From contig DASQHX010000009.1 of assembly GCA_035631875.1 (NCBI GenBank), positions 363,281 through 427,280 on the forward strand: 64,000 nt of DNA, given 5' to 3'. Source of the DNA: Nitrosopumilaceae archaeon. Its GTDB lineage: Archaea; Thermoproteota; Nitrososphaeria; Nitrososphaerales; Nitrosopumilaceae. Positions 42,041-51,031 of the stretch are shown here, piece after piece; position 1 is the first letter of the stretch; the number at the start of each line of letters is the position of its first letter. Both the position numbers and the translations under genes were made by a program. The notes under the pieces are model-generated. The model saw nothing but the letters and a program-made list of their open reading frames with translations, searched no databases and was not told the DNA's origin.

Positions 42041-44176
42041 TCACGTCACTGCATGCATAGAAGTTTTTTCTGGTCTCAGCTTTTTAATTGCATTTAATAG
42101 ATCTTCTTGCGTAATCTTTATGGATTTAACTGATTTTTCTTTGTTGTCTACGTATCGCTTTATTGCAGTTATTGCTGCTCTACTACAAGCACCCTCAATT
42201 TCCGCTCCGCTAAATCCTTCTGTCATTTCCACAAGTTTTGTTAAATTCACATCTTCTGCTAGGGGCTTTTTCATGGTATGAATCTTGAAGATGTTTTCAC
42301 GTCCTTTTGAATCTGGTAATGGCACTTCAATTATTCTATCAAATCTTCCAGGTCTCAATAATGCAGGATCAACAATGTCTACTCTGTTGGTAGCACCAAT
42401 CACTAGCACATTATTCAATTCTTCAAGACCGTCAATTTCTGTTAGAATTTGTGAAACTACTCTTTCGGTAACATGTGAATCTGAACTTCCAGAACCTCTG
42501 GCTGGTGCTATTGCATCTATTTCATCTAAGAATATTATACATGGAGCAGCTTGTCTTGCTTTTCTGAAAATCTCTCGCACACCTTTTTCAGATTCTCCTA
42601 CCCATTTTGATAAGAGCTCTGGGCCTTTAATGCTGATAAAGTTAGATTCCGTAGTATGTGCAAGAGCTTTTGCAATCAATGTTTTTCCTGTGCCTGGTGG
42701 ACCATGTAATAAAATTCCTTTTGGTGAAGTAACTCCAGTATACTCAAATGCTTCTTTGTGTTTTAGTGGCCATTCAACAGCTTCGTGTAATTCTTCCTTA
42801 AGTGATTCTAATCCTCCAACATCATCCCATGTGACATTTGGAACTTGAACTAGTACTTCTCTTAATGCAGATGGTCTTACTTCTTTTAATGCATCTTTAA
42901 AGTCATCATCAGTAATCATGATTTTTTGTAAAATTTTTGCAGGAATTTTTTCTTCTTCAAGATCTAATTCAGGTAAGATTCTTCGTAATGATCTCATTGC
43001 TGCCTCTTTTGCAAGCATTTCTAAATCAGCGCCAACAAATCCATGTGTTACTCTTGCAATTTGATCTAAGTTGACTTTGTCATTAAGAGGCATGCCACGT
43101 GTATGAATATCCAGGATTTCTTTTCTACCTGCTTCGTCTGGTATTCCAATCTCAATTTCACGATCGAATCTTCCTGGTCTTCTTATTGCAGGATCAAGTG
43201 AGTCTGGTCTATTTGTTGCTGCAATGACAATTACTTTGCCTCTTGATTTCATTCCATCCATTAAAGTCAATAACTGTGAAACTACTCTTTTTTCTACTTC
43301 GCCAGTAACTTCTTCCCTTTTTGGAGCTATTGAATCAATTTCGTCAATGAATATTATACTTGGTGCACCCTCTTCAGCTTGCTTGAAGATATCACGTAAT
43401 CGTTCTTCGCTTTCTCCATAGTATTTTCCAATAATTTCTGGCCCACTAAGTGAAATGAAATGAGAGTTTGTTTCTCCTGCCACTGCTTTTGCTAAAAGTG
43501 TCTTTCCTGTGCCTGGTGGACCATACAACAATACTCCTTTTGGTGCTTCCACACCTAATTTTTCAAATAATTCAGGATGTCTCATTGGAAGCTCTACCAT
43601 CTCGCGTATCTTTTGAACTTCTTTCTTTAGTCCTCCTAATTCATCATACGTAATTCGTGGAATACTGTGGTCAATTGCCTTAGTCATACTGCCTAGCTTG
43701 AATTTAGTTTGTTCAGTTATTATGACAGGTTTTGCAGATGGAGTAGTACCTGTTACAATCAATTGAGTTCTAGCGCCAAGATGTGTCATTACAATAAGTG
43801 TGTCTCCATTTGTTAAGACGTGACCATCATAGTTTACTTGCATATATTCTTGTAATCCTTCCTCACTTAGTTTTTCAATTGGTGACAAAACCACTTGTTC
43901 TGCTTCTTTTGCGTCTACTTTTTTGACAGTTACTCTGTCATTTATGCCAGCATCAATATTATGTCGCGTTAATCCATCAATCTTTATGATTCCAGTACCA
44001 TAGTCTTCTGGAGAACCAGGCCATAACTTTACATGACTTTTTCTATTACCGATAATTTCTAAAACTTGGCCAACTTCCCAGTTGTTATCCTCAATTATTT
44101 TTGGATCTACTAGGGCAATGCCCTTGCCTACATGGCGTTGTGAGATTTCTTCTATTTTTAAAATTATTTCGCTCAT
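42041..44176 (-). CDS. cdc48: Cdc48/VCP-type AAA ATPase
   Basis: A 711-residue double AAA protein: N-domain (about 1-175), D1 with [12 protein letters not shown] and IIFIDEID, D2 with [12 protein letters not shown] and IIFLDEID, both followed by SRH arginines (RRPGRFD and LRPGRFD). It unfolds proteins, feeding the proteasome (psmB here). Large reading frames on the opposite strand here (for example 42285-42848) are shadows. Confidence 0.97.
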   Translation of the reverse strand: MSEIILKIEEISQRHVGKGIALVDPKIIEDNNWEVGQVLEIIGNRKSHVKLWPGSPEDYGTGIIKIDGLTRHNIDAGINDRVTVKKVDAKEAEQVVLSPIEKLSEEGLQEYMQVNYDGHVLTNGDTLIVMTHLGARTQLIVTGTTPSAKPVIITEQTKFKLGSMTKAIDHSIPRITYDELGGLKKEVQKIREMVELPMRHPELFEKLGVEAPKGVLLYGPPGTGKTLLAKAVAGETNSHFISLSGPEIIGKYYGESEERLRDIFKQAEEGAPSIIFIDEIDSIAPKREEVTGEVEKRVVSQLLTLMDGMKSRGKVIVIAATNRPDSLDPAIRRPGRFDREIEIGIPDEAGRKEILDIHTRGMPLNDKVNLDQIARVTHGFVGADLEMLAKEAAMRSLRRILPELDLEEEKIPAKILQKIMITDDDFKDALKEVRPSALREVLVQVPNVTWDDVGGLESLKEELHEAVEWPLKHKEAFEYTGVTSPKGILLHGPPGTGKTLIAKALAHTTESNFISIKGPELLSKWVGESEKGVREIFRKARQAAPCIIFLDEIDAIAPARGSGSSDSHVTERVVSQILTEIDGLEELNNVLVIGATNRVDIVDPALLRPGRFDRIIEVPLPDSKGRENIFKIHTMKKPLAEDVNLTKLVEMTEGFSGAEIEGACSRAAITAIKRYVDNKEKSVKSIKITQEDLLNAIKKLRPEKTSMHAVT

Positions 44177-44208
44177 AAATTAATCACCATAAAAAATAGG
44201 GGTTGGAT

Positions 44209-44709
44209 TTATTCAACCTCCACAGTTTTTCCTTTTGGTTTTTCGTCTTCTTTCAGTTTGAACCTTACTTCAAGAATTCCGTTAGCATATGTTGCCTTTA
44301 CAGAATCCTCGTCTACCTTTTGTTTTATAGGTACTTTGGCACTATATTTTTTCTCGCCATGTTCTGCATCAAGATTTACTGTGCGTCCTTCAACTACGAT
44401 CTTGATGTCTTTCTTTTCTACACCTGGCATTTCAGCTACAAGTTTCAGAACTTTTTCTTTGTCATCAACTAGAACGTCAACAAAAGGTTCTCTTACATCA
44501 GATGTTGGTAGAAGTGCTGATTTTACGTTTCCATATTCTTTTACAACTGGTTTACCGTCTGGCCCAATTGTCATGGTGTAACCATAATAGTATGGACCAT
44601 AGGTCTGGAGGTTGTCTGAATCCTTGAACTCTTCGAATATATCGTCCATATTCATGAATGGTCGAGACATTCTTTTGAAGAGGTTGTCGAACTCGTCATT
44701 TAGGAACAT
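44209..44709 (-). CDS. hsp20: Hsp20 / alpha-crystallin small heat-shock protein
   Basis: A 166-residue protein with a variable N-terminus and an alpha-crystallin domain (about 75-160): EPFVDVLVDDKEKVLKLVAE, MPGVEKKDIKIVVEG and ANGILEVRFKL. The C-terminal I-x-I motif is not evident. Its promoter has a 24-bp palindrome between the TATA box and the start, suggesting regulated expression. Next to cdc48 on the same strand. Confidence 0.93.
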   Translation of the reverse strand: MFLNDEFDNLFKRMSRPFMNMDDIFEEFKDSDNLQTYGPYYYGYTMTIGPDGKPVVKEYGNVKSALLPTSDVREPFVDVLVDDKEKVLKLVAEMPGVEKKDIKIVVEGRTVNLDAEHGEKKYSAKVPIKQKVDEDSVKATYANGILEVRFKLKEDEKPKGKTVEVE

Positions 44710-44724
44710 GTTATAATCACTTAC

Positions 44725-44748
44725 ATAATGTAATACATATTACATTAT
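44725..44748. promoter_or_regulatory. 24-bp palindromic operator in the hsp20 promoter
   Basis: The arms ATAATGTAATA (44725-44735) and TATTACATTAT (44738-44748) are perfectly complementary with a CA centre. It lies between the minus-strand TATA region and the hsp20 start. A second, wider repeat (TGTAAG at 44759-44764, CTTACA at 44778-44783) is close by. Confidence 0.7.
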
Positions 44749-44755
44749 ATATAGT
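44746..44755 (-). promoter_or_regulatory. TATA box of hsp20
   Basis: On the minus strand this reads CTATATATAA, about 37-46 bp before the hsp20 ATG, predicting a short leader of roughly 10-15 nt. It touches the outer end of the palindrome. Confidence 0.55.
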
Positions 44756-44788
44756 TTTTGTAAGTATATACCGTATTCTTACATAAGA

Positions 44789-44800
44789 CTATTATATATG
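44789..44800 (+). promoter_or_regulatory. TATA box of the gene at 44821
   Basis: An ACTATTATATAT stretch ends 20 bp before the TTG start at 44821, as expected for a leaderless transcript. Confidence 0.5.
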
Positions 44801-44820
44801 ACAATTAATATTATTTATGC

Positions 44821-45480
44821 TTGAAGACTGCAAATGTTTCTGTCCCAGATGCTGTACGGGAAATTATCACTAGGAACCGCTCAATTTATGATTGCATAAA
44901 GATGGATTTGATAAATTATACTGCCCTAGCTGTGAAGATCCAAAAAGATGTTGAAGCTCAGGTTGGTCCTGTAAACCTGAACACCGTTGTTGTTGCAATC
45001 AAAAGATATGCAGATTCATTTGATAAAAAAGACGAAGTTCAACAAGAACCTGTTTTAAAAAATGCCAGACTTTCATTAACAGATGGAATTTTAGATATCA
45101 AATTTGCAACTGATGAATTTGGGGCAAATGATACTGCTACGCTTATGGATAAATTTACACAGATAGATCCTGATTACGAGTTTTTTAGATTCACAGATTC
45201 ATTTAGAGTTTTAACTGAAGACATATTGGATGTAAGAAAACTTTTAGAATCATTTCCATTTCAGAAAAACAATTTTCAAACAGGATTAGCAAAAATCAGC
45301 ATACGTGTTCCAGAATCTCAAAGTGGTTCTGATATAGTTTCTTATGTATCTGAGATACTGCATAGTAATGGAATAGAACTTGTAAATGCCTTTTTTGGCC
45401 AGGATGACATCATCATTGTATTAAAGGAGAAAGACGCTGCAAGAGCCTATGAAATTTTGCGTTCTGAGATTTCAAGATAG
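44821..45480 (+). CDS. ACT-domain-like regulatory protein, hypothetical
   Basis: A 219-residue protein starting at TTG 44821. The N-terminal part is helical (VPDAVREIITRNRSIYDCIK); the C-terminal part has two ACT-like beta-alpha-beta elements (ARLSLTDGILDIKF and LAKISIRVPESQSGSDIVSY, then NAFFGQDDIIIVLKEKD). This fits archaeal ACT-like proteins that sense amino acids. No enzyme motif. Divergent from hsp20. Confidence 0.65.
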   Translation: MKTANVSVPDAVREIITRNRSIYDCIKMDLINYTALAVKIQKDVEAQVGPVNLNTVVVAIKRYADSFDKKDEVQQEPVLKNARLSLTDGILDIKFATDEFGANDTATLMDKFTQIDPDYEFFRFTDSFRVLTEDILDVRKLLESFPFQKNNFQTGLAKISIRVPESQSGSDIVSYVSEILHSNGIELVNAFFGQDDIIIVLKEKDAARAYEILRSEISR

Positions 45481-45533
45481 TATGTATCTTGGCAATATCT
45501 AATTAAATTTTAAATATAAAAGATAGAAAATAT

Positions 45534-45851
45534 TTAGACACCAAGAGATTCTGGCTTTGAGATTTCTAAAAAGACCTTATCTCCTACAGAAAGTCCAAGT
45601 TCTTTGTATTCACGCATATCCAGTTTCATTGAAGTAATTCCACCTGCTTGGCCAAATACCCCTCCAGACATCATTTTGTTAAGGCCTTTTACCATATCAT
45701 CCATATTCGTAAAACCCATAACATTTGAACCAAAAGGAGACATTGGCTGGTTCTGCTCTCTAAAATCCTTAGGTGATGAGAGAGAAATTACCACATATGG
45801 CGCACCATCAGGCGCGGCATCAATACGAACTACTACGTACTCTTTCTTCAT
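45534..45851 (-). CDS. Conserved hypothetical protein
   Basis: A 105-residue soluble protein: a beta-rich start (KKEYVVVRIDAAPDGAPYVV), a Met/Gly-rich flexible middle (about 35-70) and a C-terminal strand pair (YKELGLSVGDKVFLEI) like an AbrB or SPT-type barrel end. Not recognised. It lies on the minus strand between two plus-strand genes. Confidence 0.55.
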   Translation of the reverse strand: MKKEYVVVRIDAAPDGAPYVVISLSSPKDFREQNQPMSPFGSNVMGFTNMDDMVKGLNKMMSGGVFGQAGGITSMKLDMREYKELGLSVGDKVFLEISKPESLGV

Positions 45852-45967
45852 ATAGTCTTACCAGTTTTTATGATATTTTATTGTTCCCTTAGTATTTTTA
45901 TTTTAATATTTGAAGGAATGATAATCAGACCCATAGGATATAACCGGCAAATTGGGTTTAAGTGTAA

Positions 45968-47326
45968 ATGTCTGAAGGAAAGAAGAGAATTCTGATTCTA
46001 GGTGGGGGATTTGCTGGCGTAGAATGTATGCGAAAACTAGAGTCATATTTTATGAATGATACAGATATTGAAATCGTTCTGGTAAGCGAAGACAATTTTC
46101 TTCTTTTTACTCCCATGCTTCCCCAAGTAGCATCAGGGATGATTGAGACACGACATGTTGTGATACCAATTAGGACTCTTTGTAAAAAAACTATATTTTA
46201 TGAAGCACAAATCAAAAACATTGATCCCTATGGAAAGATTGTAACTCTTACTGGAACTAATGAACGACGCGGTATTTCTTTACATTATGATTTTCTTGTT
46301 CTTGCATTAGGAAGTCAAACAAACTTTTTTGGAATTGATAAAATGGAAGAGAGGGCATATTCCATGAAGACGTTAAACGATGCAGTAGTTTTACGAAATA
46401 GAATAATAGACATGTTAGAGCAAGCAGAGAATGAAAGCGACCCAATTCTTAAGAAAAGTTTACTTACACTTGTAATAGTTGGAGGTGGATTTGCTGGAAT
46501 TGAAACAGCTGGTGAATTAAATGATTTTGTACGTGATGCAAGAAAATATTATCCAGATATAAAAAAAGAAGACATTCGAGTAATTGTTTTAGAAGCAGCC
46601 TCATTTATTTTACCAGGATTTAATGAGAAACTAGCTAAATTTACACTAGAAAAACTAACAGAGCATGGGGTAGAGGTCAAACTTGGTAAGAAACTCTCAA
46701 GTTTTTCTGGTTCTGAGGTAATAATAGAAGATGTAGTTGATCCAAATAAAACTGCAGCAAGCCAACCTGTTATAGAAGCAATTCAGACAAGAACTTTGGT
46801 TTGGACTGCAGGTATTACCCCAGTTGATATAATAAAAAAATCTGTCTTTAAGACAAATAGGGGAGGAATTGTTGTAAATGAATTTTTGGAAGCTCCAGAT
46901 TTTCCTGGAGTTTTTGCCATTGGAGATTGTTGTTATTTACTAAATCCACAAACCAATAGACCATACCCCCCAACTGCGCAAAGCGCAGAAGCTGGAGCAA
47001 AAATTGTAGCATATAATTTACAAGCCATAATAAAAAATAAACAAAAAAGAAAATTTGAATTTTCTTCAAGAGGTCAGATGGCAATAATAGGAAAGAGATC
47101 AGCTATTGCTACCATATTTGGATTACATTTACATGGTTTTGTAGCATGGTGGATTTGGAGGACTGTCTACCTTTCTAAAATTCCAAGACTTGACAAACGC
47201 GTAAGGATTTTTCTTGATTGGACTACAGATCTATTCTTTGACAGAGACATATCCAGATTGAAAATCTTCAGACGTGAATTACCTGTAGAATACAAGGAGC
47301 TTGATGAAGTTGATGATGTTTGGTAA
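45968..47326 (+). CDS. ndh: Type II NADH dehydrogenase-like flavoprotein
   Basis: A 452-residue protein. FAD-binding GGGFAG at about residues 12-17; second Rossmann motif LVIVGGGFAGIETAGEL near 168-184; TWTAG-like VWTAGITP and the FAIGDCCYL C-terminal FAD motif. The last 80 residues have amphipathic/membrane-binding segments (FVAWWIWRTVYL). It likely passes electrons from NADH to quinone without pumping protons. Confidence 0.92.
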   Translation: MSEGKKRILILGGGFAGVECMRKLESYFMNDTDIEIVLVSEDNFLLFTPMLPQVASGMIETRHVVIPIRTLCKKTIFYEAQIKNIDPYGKIVTLTGTNERRGISLHYDFLVLALGSQTNFFGIDKMEERAYSMKTLNDAVVLRNRIIDMLEQAENESDPILKKSLLTLVIVGGGFAGIETAGELNDFVRDARKYYPDIKKEDIRVIVLEAASFILPGFNEKLAKFTLEKLTEHGVEVKLGKKLSSFSGSEVIIEDVVDPNKTAASQPVIEAIQTRTLVWTAGITPVDIIKKSVFKTNRGGIVVNEFLEAPDFPGVFAIGDCCYLLNPQTNRPYPPTAQSAEAGAKIVAYNLQAIIKNKQKRKFEFSSRGQMAIIGKRSAIATIFGLHLHGFVAWWIWRTVYLSKIPRLDKRVRIFLDWTTDLFFDRDISRLKIFRRELPVEYKELDEVDDVW

Positions 47327-47433
47327 AAATAGTAAACCCCCCTTTTACGCATGAAAACTGACGCTGTCTAGGTAATATCGAACGTTATGATTTGTCGGAG
47401 AATCTTTAAGATCAATATGGAAGTAATGATGTC

Positions 47434-47763
47434 ATGAAACATCTTTACATTATTCTTGTTATTGGCATTTTCATTGTACCACAATTGGCTTATGCTCAGA
47501 TGACACAAGAACAAGCTAACAAAATTTTGACTTGGTTTTACATATTCGAAATAGTGTTTTTCACTCTTTGTGGACTAGGGACATTTTATGCTATGCGAAT
47601 AGTTCTTCGACGACTCTCACAACAACGAAATCTTGACCGTAAAAATCGTACTATTAACGTTGTAGTGACGATTGCAGTAATAGTACTAATTTTTCGCTTT
47701 GTTGATGTACCGAATTTTATTATGTCCATCATAGAAAAATCACCCACGTCTTTCCTACATTGA
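47434..47763 (+). CDS. Small membrane protein, hypothetical
   Basis: A 109-residue protein with a signal-like N-terminal helix (about 3-21, ending AYA), a membrane helix (about 34-56) and another (about 72-92), joined by a basic loop (RRLSQQRNLDRKNR). No motif. It ends where the Cas1-like fragment begins. Confidence 0.6.
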   Translation: MKHLYIILVIGIFIVPQLAYAQMTQEQANKILTWFYIFEIVFFTLCGLGTFYAMRIVLRRLSQQRNLDRKNRTINVVVTIAVIVLIFRFVDVPNFIMSIIEKSPTSFLH

Positions 47764-47879
47764 CTCTCAAAGATCACCAAAACCACTATGATATTAAATA
47801 CTTGAGAGGATACGGCTCTCAAATTTCAGTAAAAAACCAAAGAATCGTTCTCAAAAATGGTGTTATGATTCTTTTTTAA
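47760..47879 (+). pseudogene. Cas1-like N-terminal fragment (relic)
   Basis: A 39-codon open frame from TTG 47760. Its middle, YLRGYGSQISVKNQRIVLKNG, looks like the N-terminal beta strands of Cas1 integrases (as in thaumarchaeal Cas1 or casposon Cas1). After NG the frame turns into a short Met-Ile-Leu-Phe tail and stops; reading one base later gives Y-D-S-F, which would suit a continuation after a +1 shift. Nothing of the catalytic domain remains. No CRISPR array or other cas gene is in the window. The assignment is by eye, so only moderately sure. Confidence 0.4.
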
Positions 47880-48546
47880 GAGATTTTTTTCTTTTAACTA
47901 AAATTCCTACTGCTACGCCTACGCATATTGCGATACCTATGCTAATCTCATACTTGAGATTACTTTGTGGTTGATTTGATTCGTTTGAAACTATTTGAAA
48001 TGAGTTTAAGACGTCATCAAAGTTTTGTAAATCATCATCAAAATGCTTTTCCTGATTTGCATAAGTAATTGTATAGAATTTGTCATTTGTTGATATGATA
48101 GCTTCTTTAAATTTAATTATGAATCCTTGATTTTGAGATAAAAATTCACCTTTTGATTCTGAAATGTAGCCATCATACCCATTGATTTTTTTGGTTTCAT
48201 CAGATAGGAAAATCAATCTACCAGCATCAACTGCAGGTTGAAGTCGTGCTTTCTGATCTTTAACGTATTCTTCAAGTAAAGTTCCGTTTGAATTCTCAAC
48301 AGAAACGGAGATGGCTGGTGCAAATCCATCTACTTTTGTACCAACTATAGCAACATCAGGTGCATTTGGTTGTGTCTTTTTTAATTCTTGTACTGTCCAA
48401 TTATCTGGTGGATGAAAAGAGAATCCTAATAGTTGATTAGTATAATTTCCTGTTTCTTCTGTAGAATTGGAACTTGCAAGTATTTGAGGTATCAAGCTTA
48501 CAAAAAGAAGAAAACAAATGCTTGGTGCAAGTAAGTTAAAACGCAA
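47863..48546 (-). CDS. Secreted PsbP-like domain protein with C-terminal anchor
   Basis: A 227-residue protein: signal peptide (about 1-24), then a domain starting NYTNQLLGFSFHPPDNW, a pattern of PsbP/MOG1-like proteins (a short peptide followed by GFSFHPPDNWTV), and a C-terminal membrane helix (about 202-218) with a basic tail. The domain often sits in archaeal exported proteins of unknown use. Confidence 0.62.
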   Translation of the reverse strand: MRFNLLAPSICFLLFVSLIPQILASSNSTEETGNYTNQLLGFSFHPPDNWTVQELKKTQPNAPDVAIVGTKVDGFAPAISVSVENSNGTLLEEYVKDQKARLQPAVDAGRLIFLSDETKKINGYDGYISESKGEFLSQNQGFIIKFKEAIISTNDKFYTITYANQEKHFDDDLQNFDDVLNSFQIVSNESNQPQSNLKYEISIGIAICVGVAVGILVKRKKSLKKES

Positions 48547-48632
48547 TAACTGAATTCGTCAGTCCCTATAATAAAAGCCAATTGTAAAATTAAAATTTTG
48601 TAGATTATATTACGACATTGAAAAACAAACAC

Positions 48633-49334
48633 ATGGGAGAAGTTTATGCTGTAGGAGTGGGTCCTGGATCTCCTAGATACATAACTGATGTTGTAAAAGA
48701 AATAATACTATATTCTGATATCGTGGTTGGATACAAATACACACTTAAAACAATTGAGCGACTTTTGGTCAATAAAGAAGTATGTGAGATAACCATGCAA
48801 GACCAAGAAGAAACCTATCAGAAAATTGCAAAAACATTAGGTGATAAGACATTAGTTGTTCCATTCACTGGTGATGTGAATTTCTCTGAATCCGAAGTTG
48901 TAGACAGACTAATTGAGATTTTTGGAAATGTGCAAATAATTCCCGGCATTAGTTCTGTTCAGGTTGCAGCATCAAAAGCAAGAGTGCCTCTTGATAAAAG
49001 CAAAGTAATCACTATGCATATAACTACAAGTATTGAAGAAAAAAAGATCGAACTACAAAAGGCATTATTAGATGGATATAGTGTGGTGCTTGTACCAAGA
49101 CCGTGGCCTAAAGATCCTTCAAAACACTTTATGCAGTCTGAGGTTGCTTTCTATTTAAAAGATCATGGATTTGATACCTCAAAAATGAAAGTTCATGTTT
49201 TTGAATTTTTAACTACAGATAAAGAAACCTCGTTTGTAGGTATGGTTAAGGATTTAGAGGGAAGGCAGTTTTCAGATCTTTCAGTCATGGTTTTTGATCA
49301 AACAAAACTTGAATCATATATTAATTTTAAATAA
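48633..49334 (+). CDS. cbiE: Cobalt-precorrin-7 C5-methyltransferase
   Basis: A protein of 233 residues from ATG 48633 (a TTG five codons upstream is less likely). SAM-dependent tetrapyrrole methylase: VYAVGVGPGSPRYIT, TGDVNFSES and IIPGISSVQVAASKA, with the late VPRPWPKDP loop of the CbiE/CobL N-terminal group. CbiT is not adjacent. Adds to the cobamide set (bluB, cbiH). Confidence 0.87.
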   Translation: MGEVYAVGVGPGSPRYITDVVKEIILYSDIVVGYKYTLKTIERLLVNKEVCEITMQDQEETYQKIAKTLGDKTLVVPFTGDVNFSESEVVDRLIEIFGNVQIIPGISSVQVAASKARVPLDKSKVITMHITTSIEEKKIELQKALLDGYSVVLVPRPWPKDPSKHFMQSEVAFYLKDHGFDTSKMKVHVFEFLTTDKETSFVGMVKDLEGRQFSDLSVMVFDQTKLESYINFK

Positions 49335-49352
49335 AATAATTTTACTTTTGAT

Positions 49353-50975
49353 TTAGTGAAGCCCTGGATTATGAGATGGGGCTGTTATGGTTTGTGAAGA
49401 AGAGGCAGGGATTGAAACTATAACACCGTTCATCCATGTATATGATGGATCATAAAATCTGATGATCCCCACGTCGTTTATTGTAACTTGAAATGATTGT
49501 CCTGGTGCAAGAGGGCCACTATCAAATTTTCCATCTGGTGTGAAAGGATTATCATTTTTTTGTGTGCTATGTCCACTAAGAACTCTGTGAGATACTGTAT
49601 CATTGTTTGTCCAAATAATAGTAGTACCAGGAATGATTTGTAGATCAGTTGGTAAGTAATACTGATTGGTATAAAGTTGGTTTTGTTGTGATGCAGAACC
49701 TTGGGGTTGATACGAACCTGGTTGTATGCTTATTTGAATGGGTTTACTCTGTGTTGATATTTGTGAAATTGATGAGATTACACCATTAATCCATGTGTAT
49801 GAAGGATCGTAGAATGTTATGGTACCTACACGATTCATTGTGTATTGAAATGATTGTCCTGGTAAAATGGTGCCACTGTTAATTTGATTATCTGGTTGAA
49901 ATGAAGGTGCAATTGCTGTCGGATTGGCAGAGCCTCTTTGCCCTTGTGTTGTTGTAGATAAAATTCCACTAAGAAGTGTGTGTGGTACAGAGTCGTTGTT
50001 TGTCCAGACAATGGTTGTACCTGGAGTAATTTGGATAGATGGTGGAGAAAGAACTTGTCCTGTTTTCATAGTTGATGCTCCTTGTAATATTGAAATTTGA
50101 GTTGTCTTCACTTGTGTGGTAGTTACTGATTTTGAGGTTATGGCACCTGACATCCACAAATATGAAGGATCGTAGAATGTTATAGTTCCAACATTATTTA
50201 CTGTATATTGAAATGTCTGTCCTGGTGCAATAACAGGACTGATGATTTGTCCATCTGGAGAAAATGAACCTTTTGCATTTGTTGTTGATGTTGATATAAT
50301 TCCGCTTTCAATTTGGTGTGGTACAGAGTCGTTGTTTGTCCAGACAATGGTTGTACCTGGTGTGATCAATATGGAAGATGGTGAAAAATAATTTTGATTA
50401 AATTGATTAGATGCGCCTGGTACAATACTTACTTGGAATGTATTTCCTTGATTTTGTGTTGGTGTAGTTTGTGTCGGAGTGATTTGTGTTGGTGGGATAA
50501 CATTAGAAATCGTTGAGGTTATTTTTGCACTGAAAGCAACTTGGAATGGCTCAGTTGTGCCAGTTATCTTTCCTGTAAAGTAATAAACTGATCCTTCTTG
50601 ACTTGTTTGAACCAGTCTCCCAAATATGTTAACATGAATTGTGTCACCGTTTGAATTTTGGGCATCACCTGTAACTACTATAAATTGTCCATTACGCAAT
50701 AGTGTTGTAGCCCAAGTTCCAGAGTTAAGATAGTTATTGCCAGAAATAGAAACTAAACCACTTTCTAGTGTTACCGGAGTGTTACCATTGTTCAAAGTCC
50801 CTGTTGAAAACTGTAAATCAATCTCGGAACTTTGAATGGTTTGAGTTCCTACTACAAAACCTGTGGCTTGTACTAGATATTTGTTATCTGACATTAATTG
50901 AGAATAAGCGTGAGGTAATGAGATTGTTAGTAATATTCCTGTAATTGAGATTAGTAAAATTAATCCAAGTTTCAT
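49353..50975 (-). CDS. Surface protein with three degenerate cupredoxin-like repeats
   Basis: A 540-residue exported protein (signal about 1-25). After a beta-sandwich N-terminal domain (about 30-155) come three plastocyanin-like repeats of about 115 residues (about 180-285, 295-410, 415-525). Each has LxITPGTTIVWTNND-type strands, a His after S(V)P/VSH, and the end FYDPSY(L/T)W(M/I). In true blue copper proteins the last loop is C-x2-H-x2-M; here Cys is Asp and His is Tyr in all three, so copper binding is probably lost while the fold stays. Two repeats share a 44-bp identical DNA stretch (near 49981 and 50318). Confidence 0.82.
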   Translation of the reverse strand: MKLGLILLISITGILLTISLPHAYSQLMSDNKYLVQATGFVVGTQTIQSSEIDLQFSTGTLNNGNTPVTLESGLVSISGNNYLNSGTWATTLLRNGQFIVVTGDAQNSNGDTIHVNIFGRLVQTSQEGSVYYFTGKITGTTEPFQVAFSAKITSTISNVIPPTQITPTQTTPTQNQGNTFQVSIVPGASNQFNQNYFSPSSILITPGTTIVWTNNDSVPHQIESGIISTSTTNAKGSFSPDGQIISPVIAPGQTFQYTVNNVGTITFYDPSYLWMSGAITSKSVTTTQVKTTQISILQGASTMKTGQVLSPPSIQITPGTTIVWTNNDSVPHTLLSGILSTTTQGQRGSANPTAIAPSFQPDNQINSGTILPGQSFQYTMNRVGTITFYDPSYTWINGVISSISQISTQSKPIQISIQPGSYQPQGSASQQNQLYTNQYYLPTDLQIIPGTTIIWTNNDTVSHRVLSGHSTQKNDNPFTPDGKFDSGPLAPGQSFQVTINDVGIIRFYDPSYTWMNGVIVSIPASSSQTITAPSHNPGLH

Positions 50976-51031
50976 AATTGAATTAAAGTTTAAAGTTGTA
51001 TTTAATTAATAGGTAAAATTTATCAACATAA

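Noticed and set aside
42285-42848. 187-codon plus-strand frame inside cdc48
   Set aside because: Antisense shadow of a strongly conserved gene.
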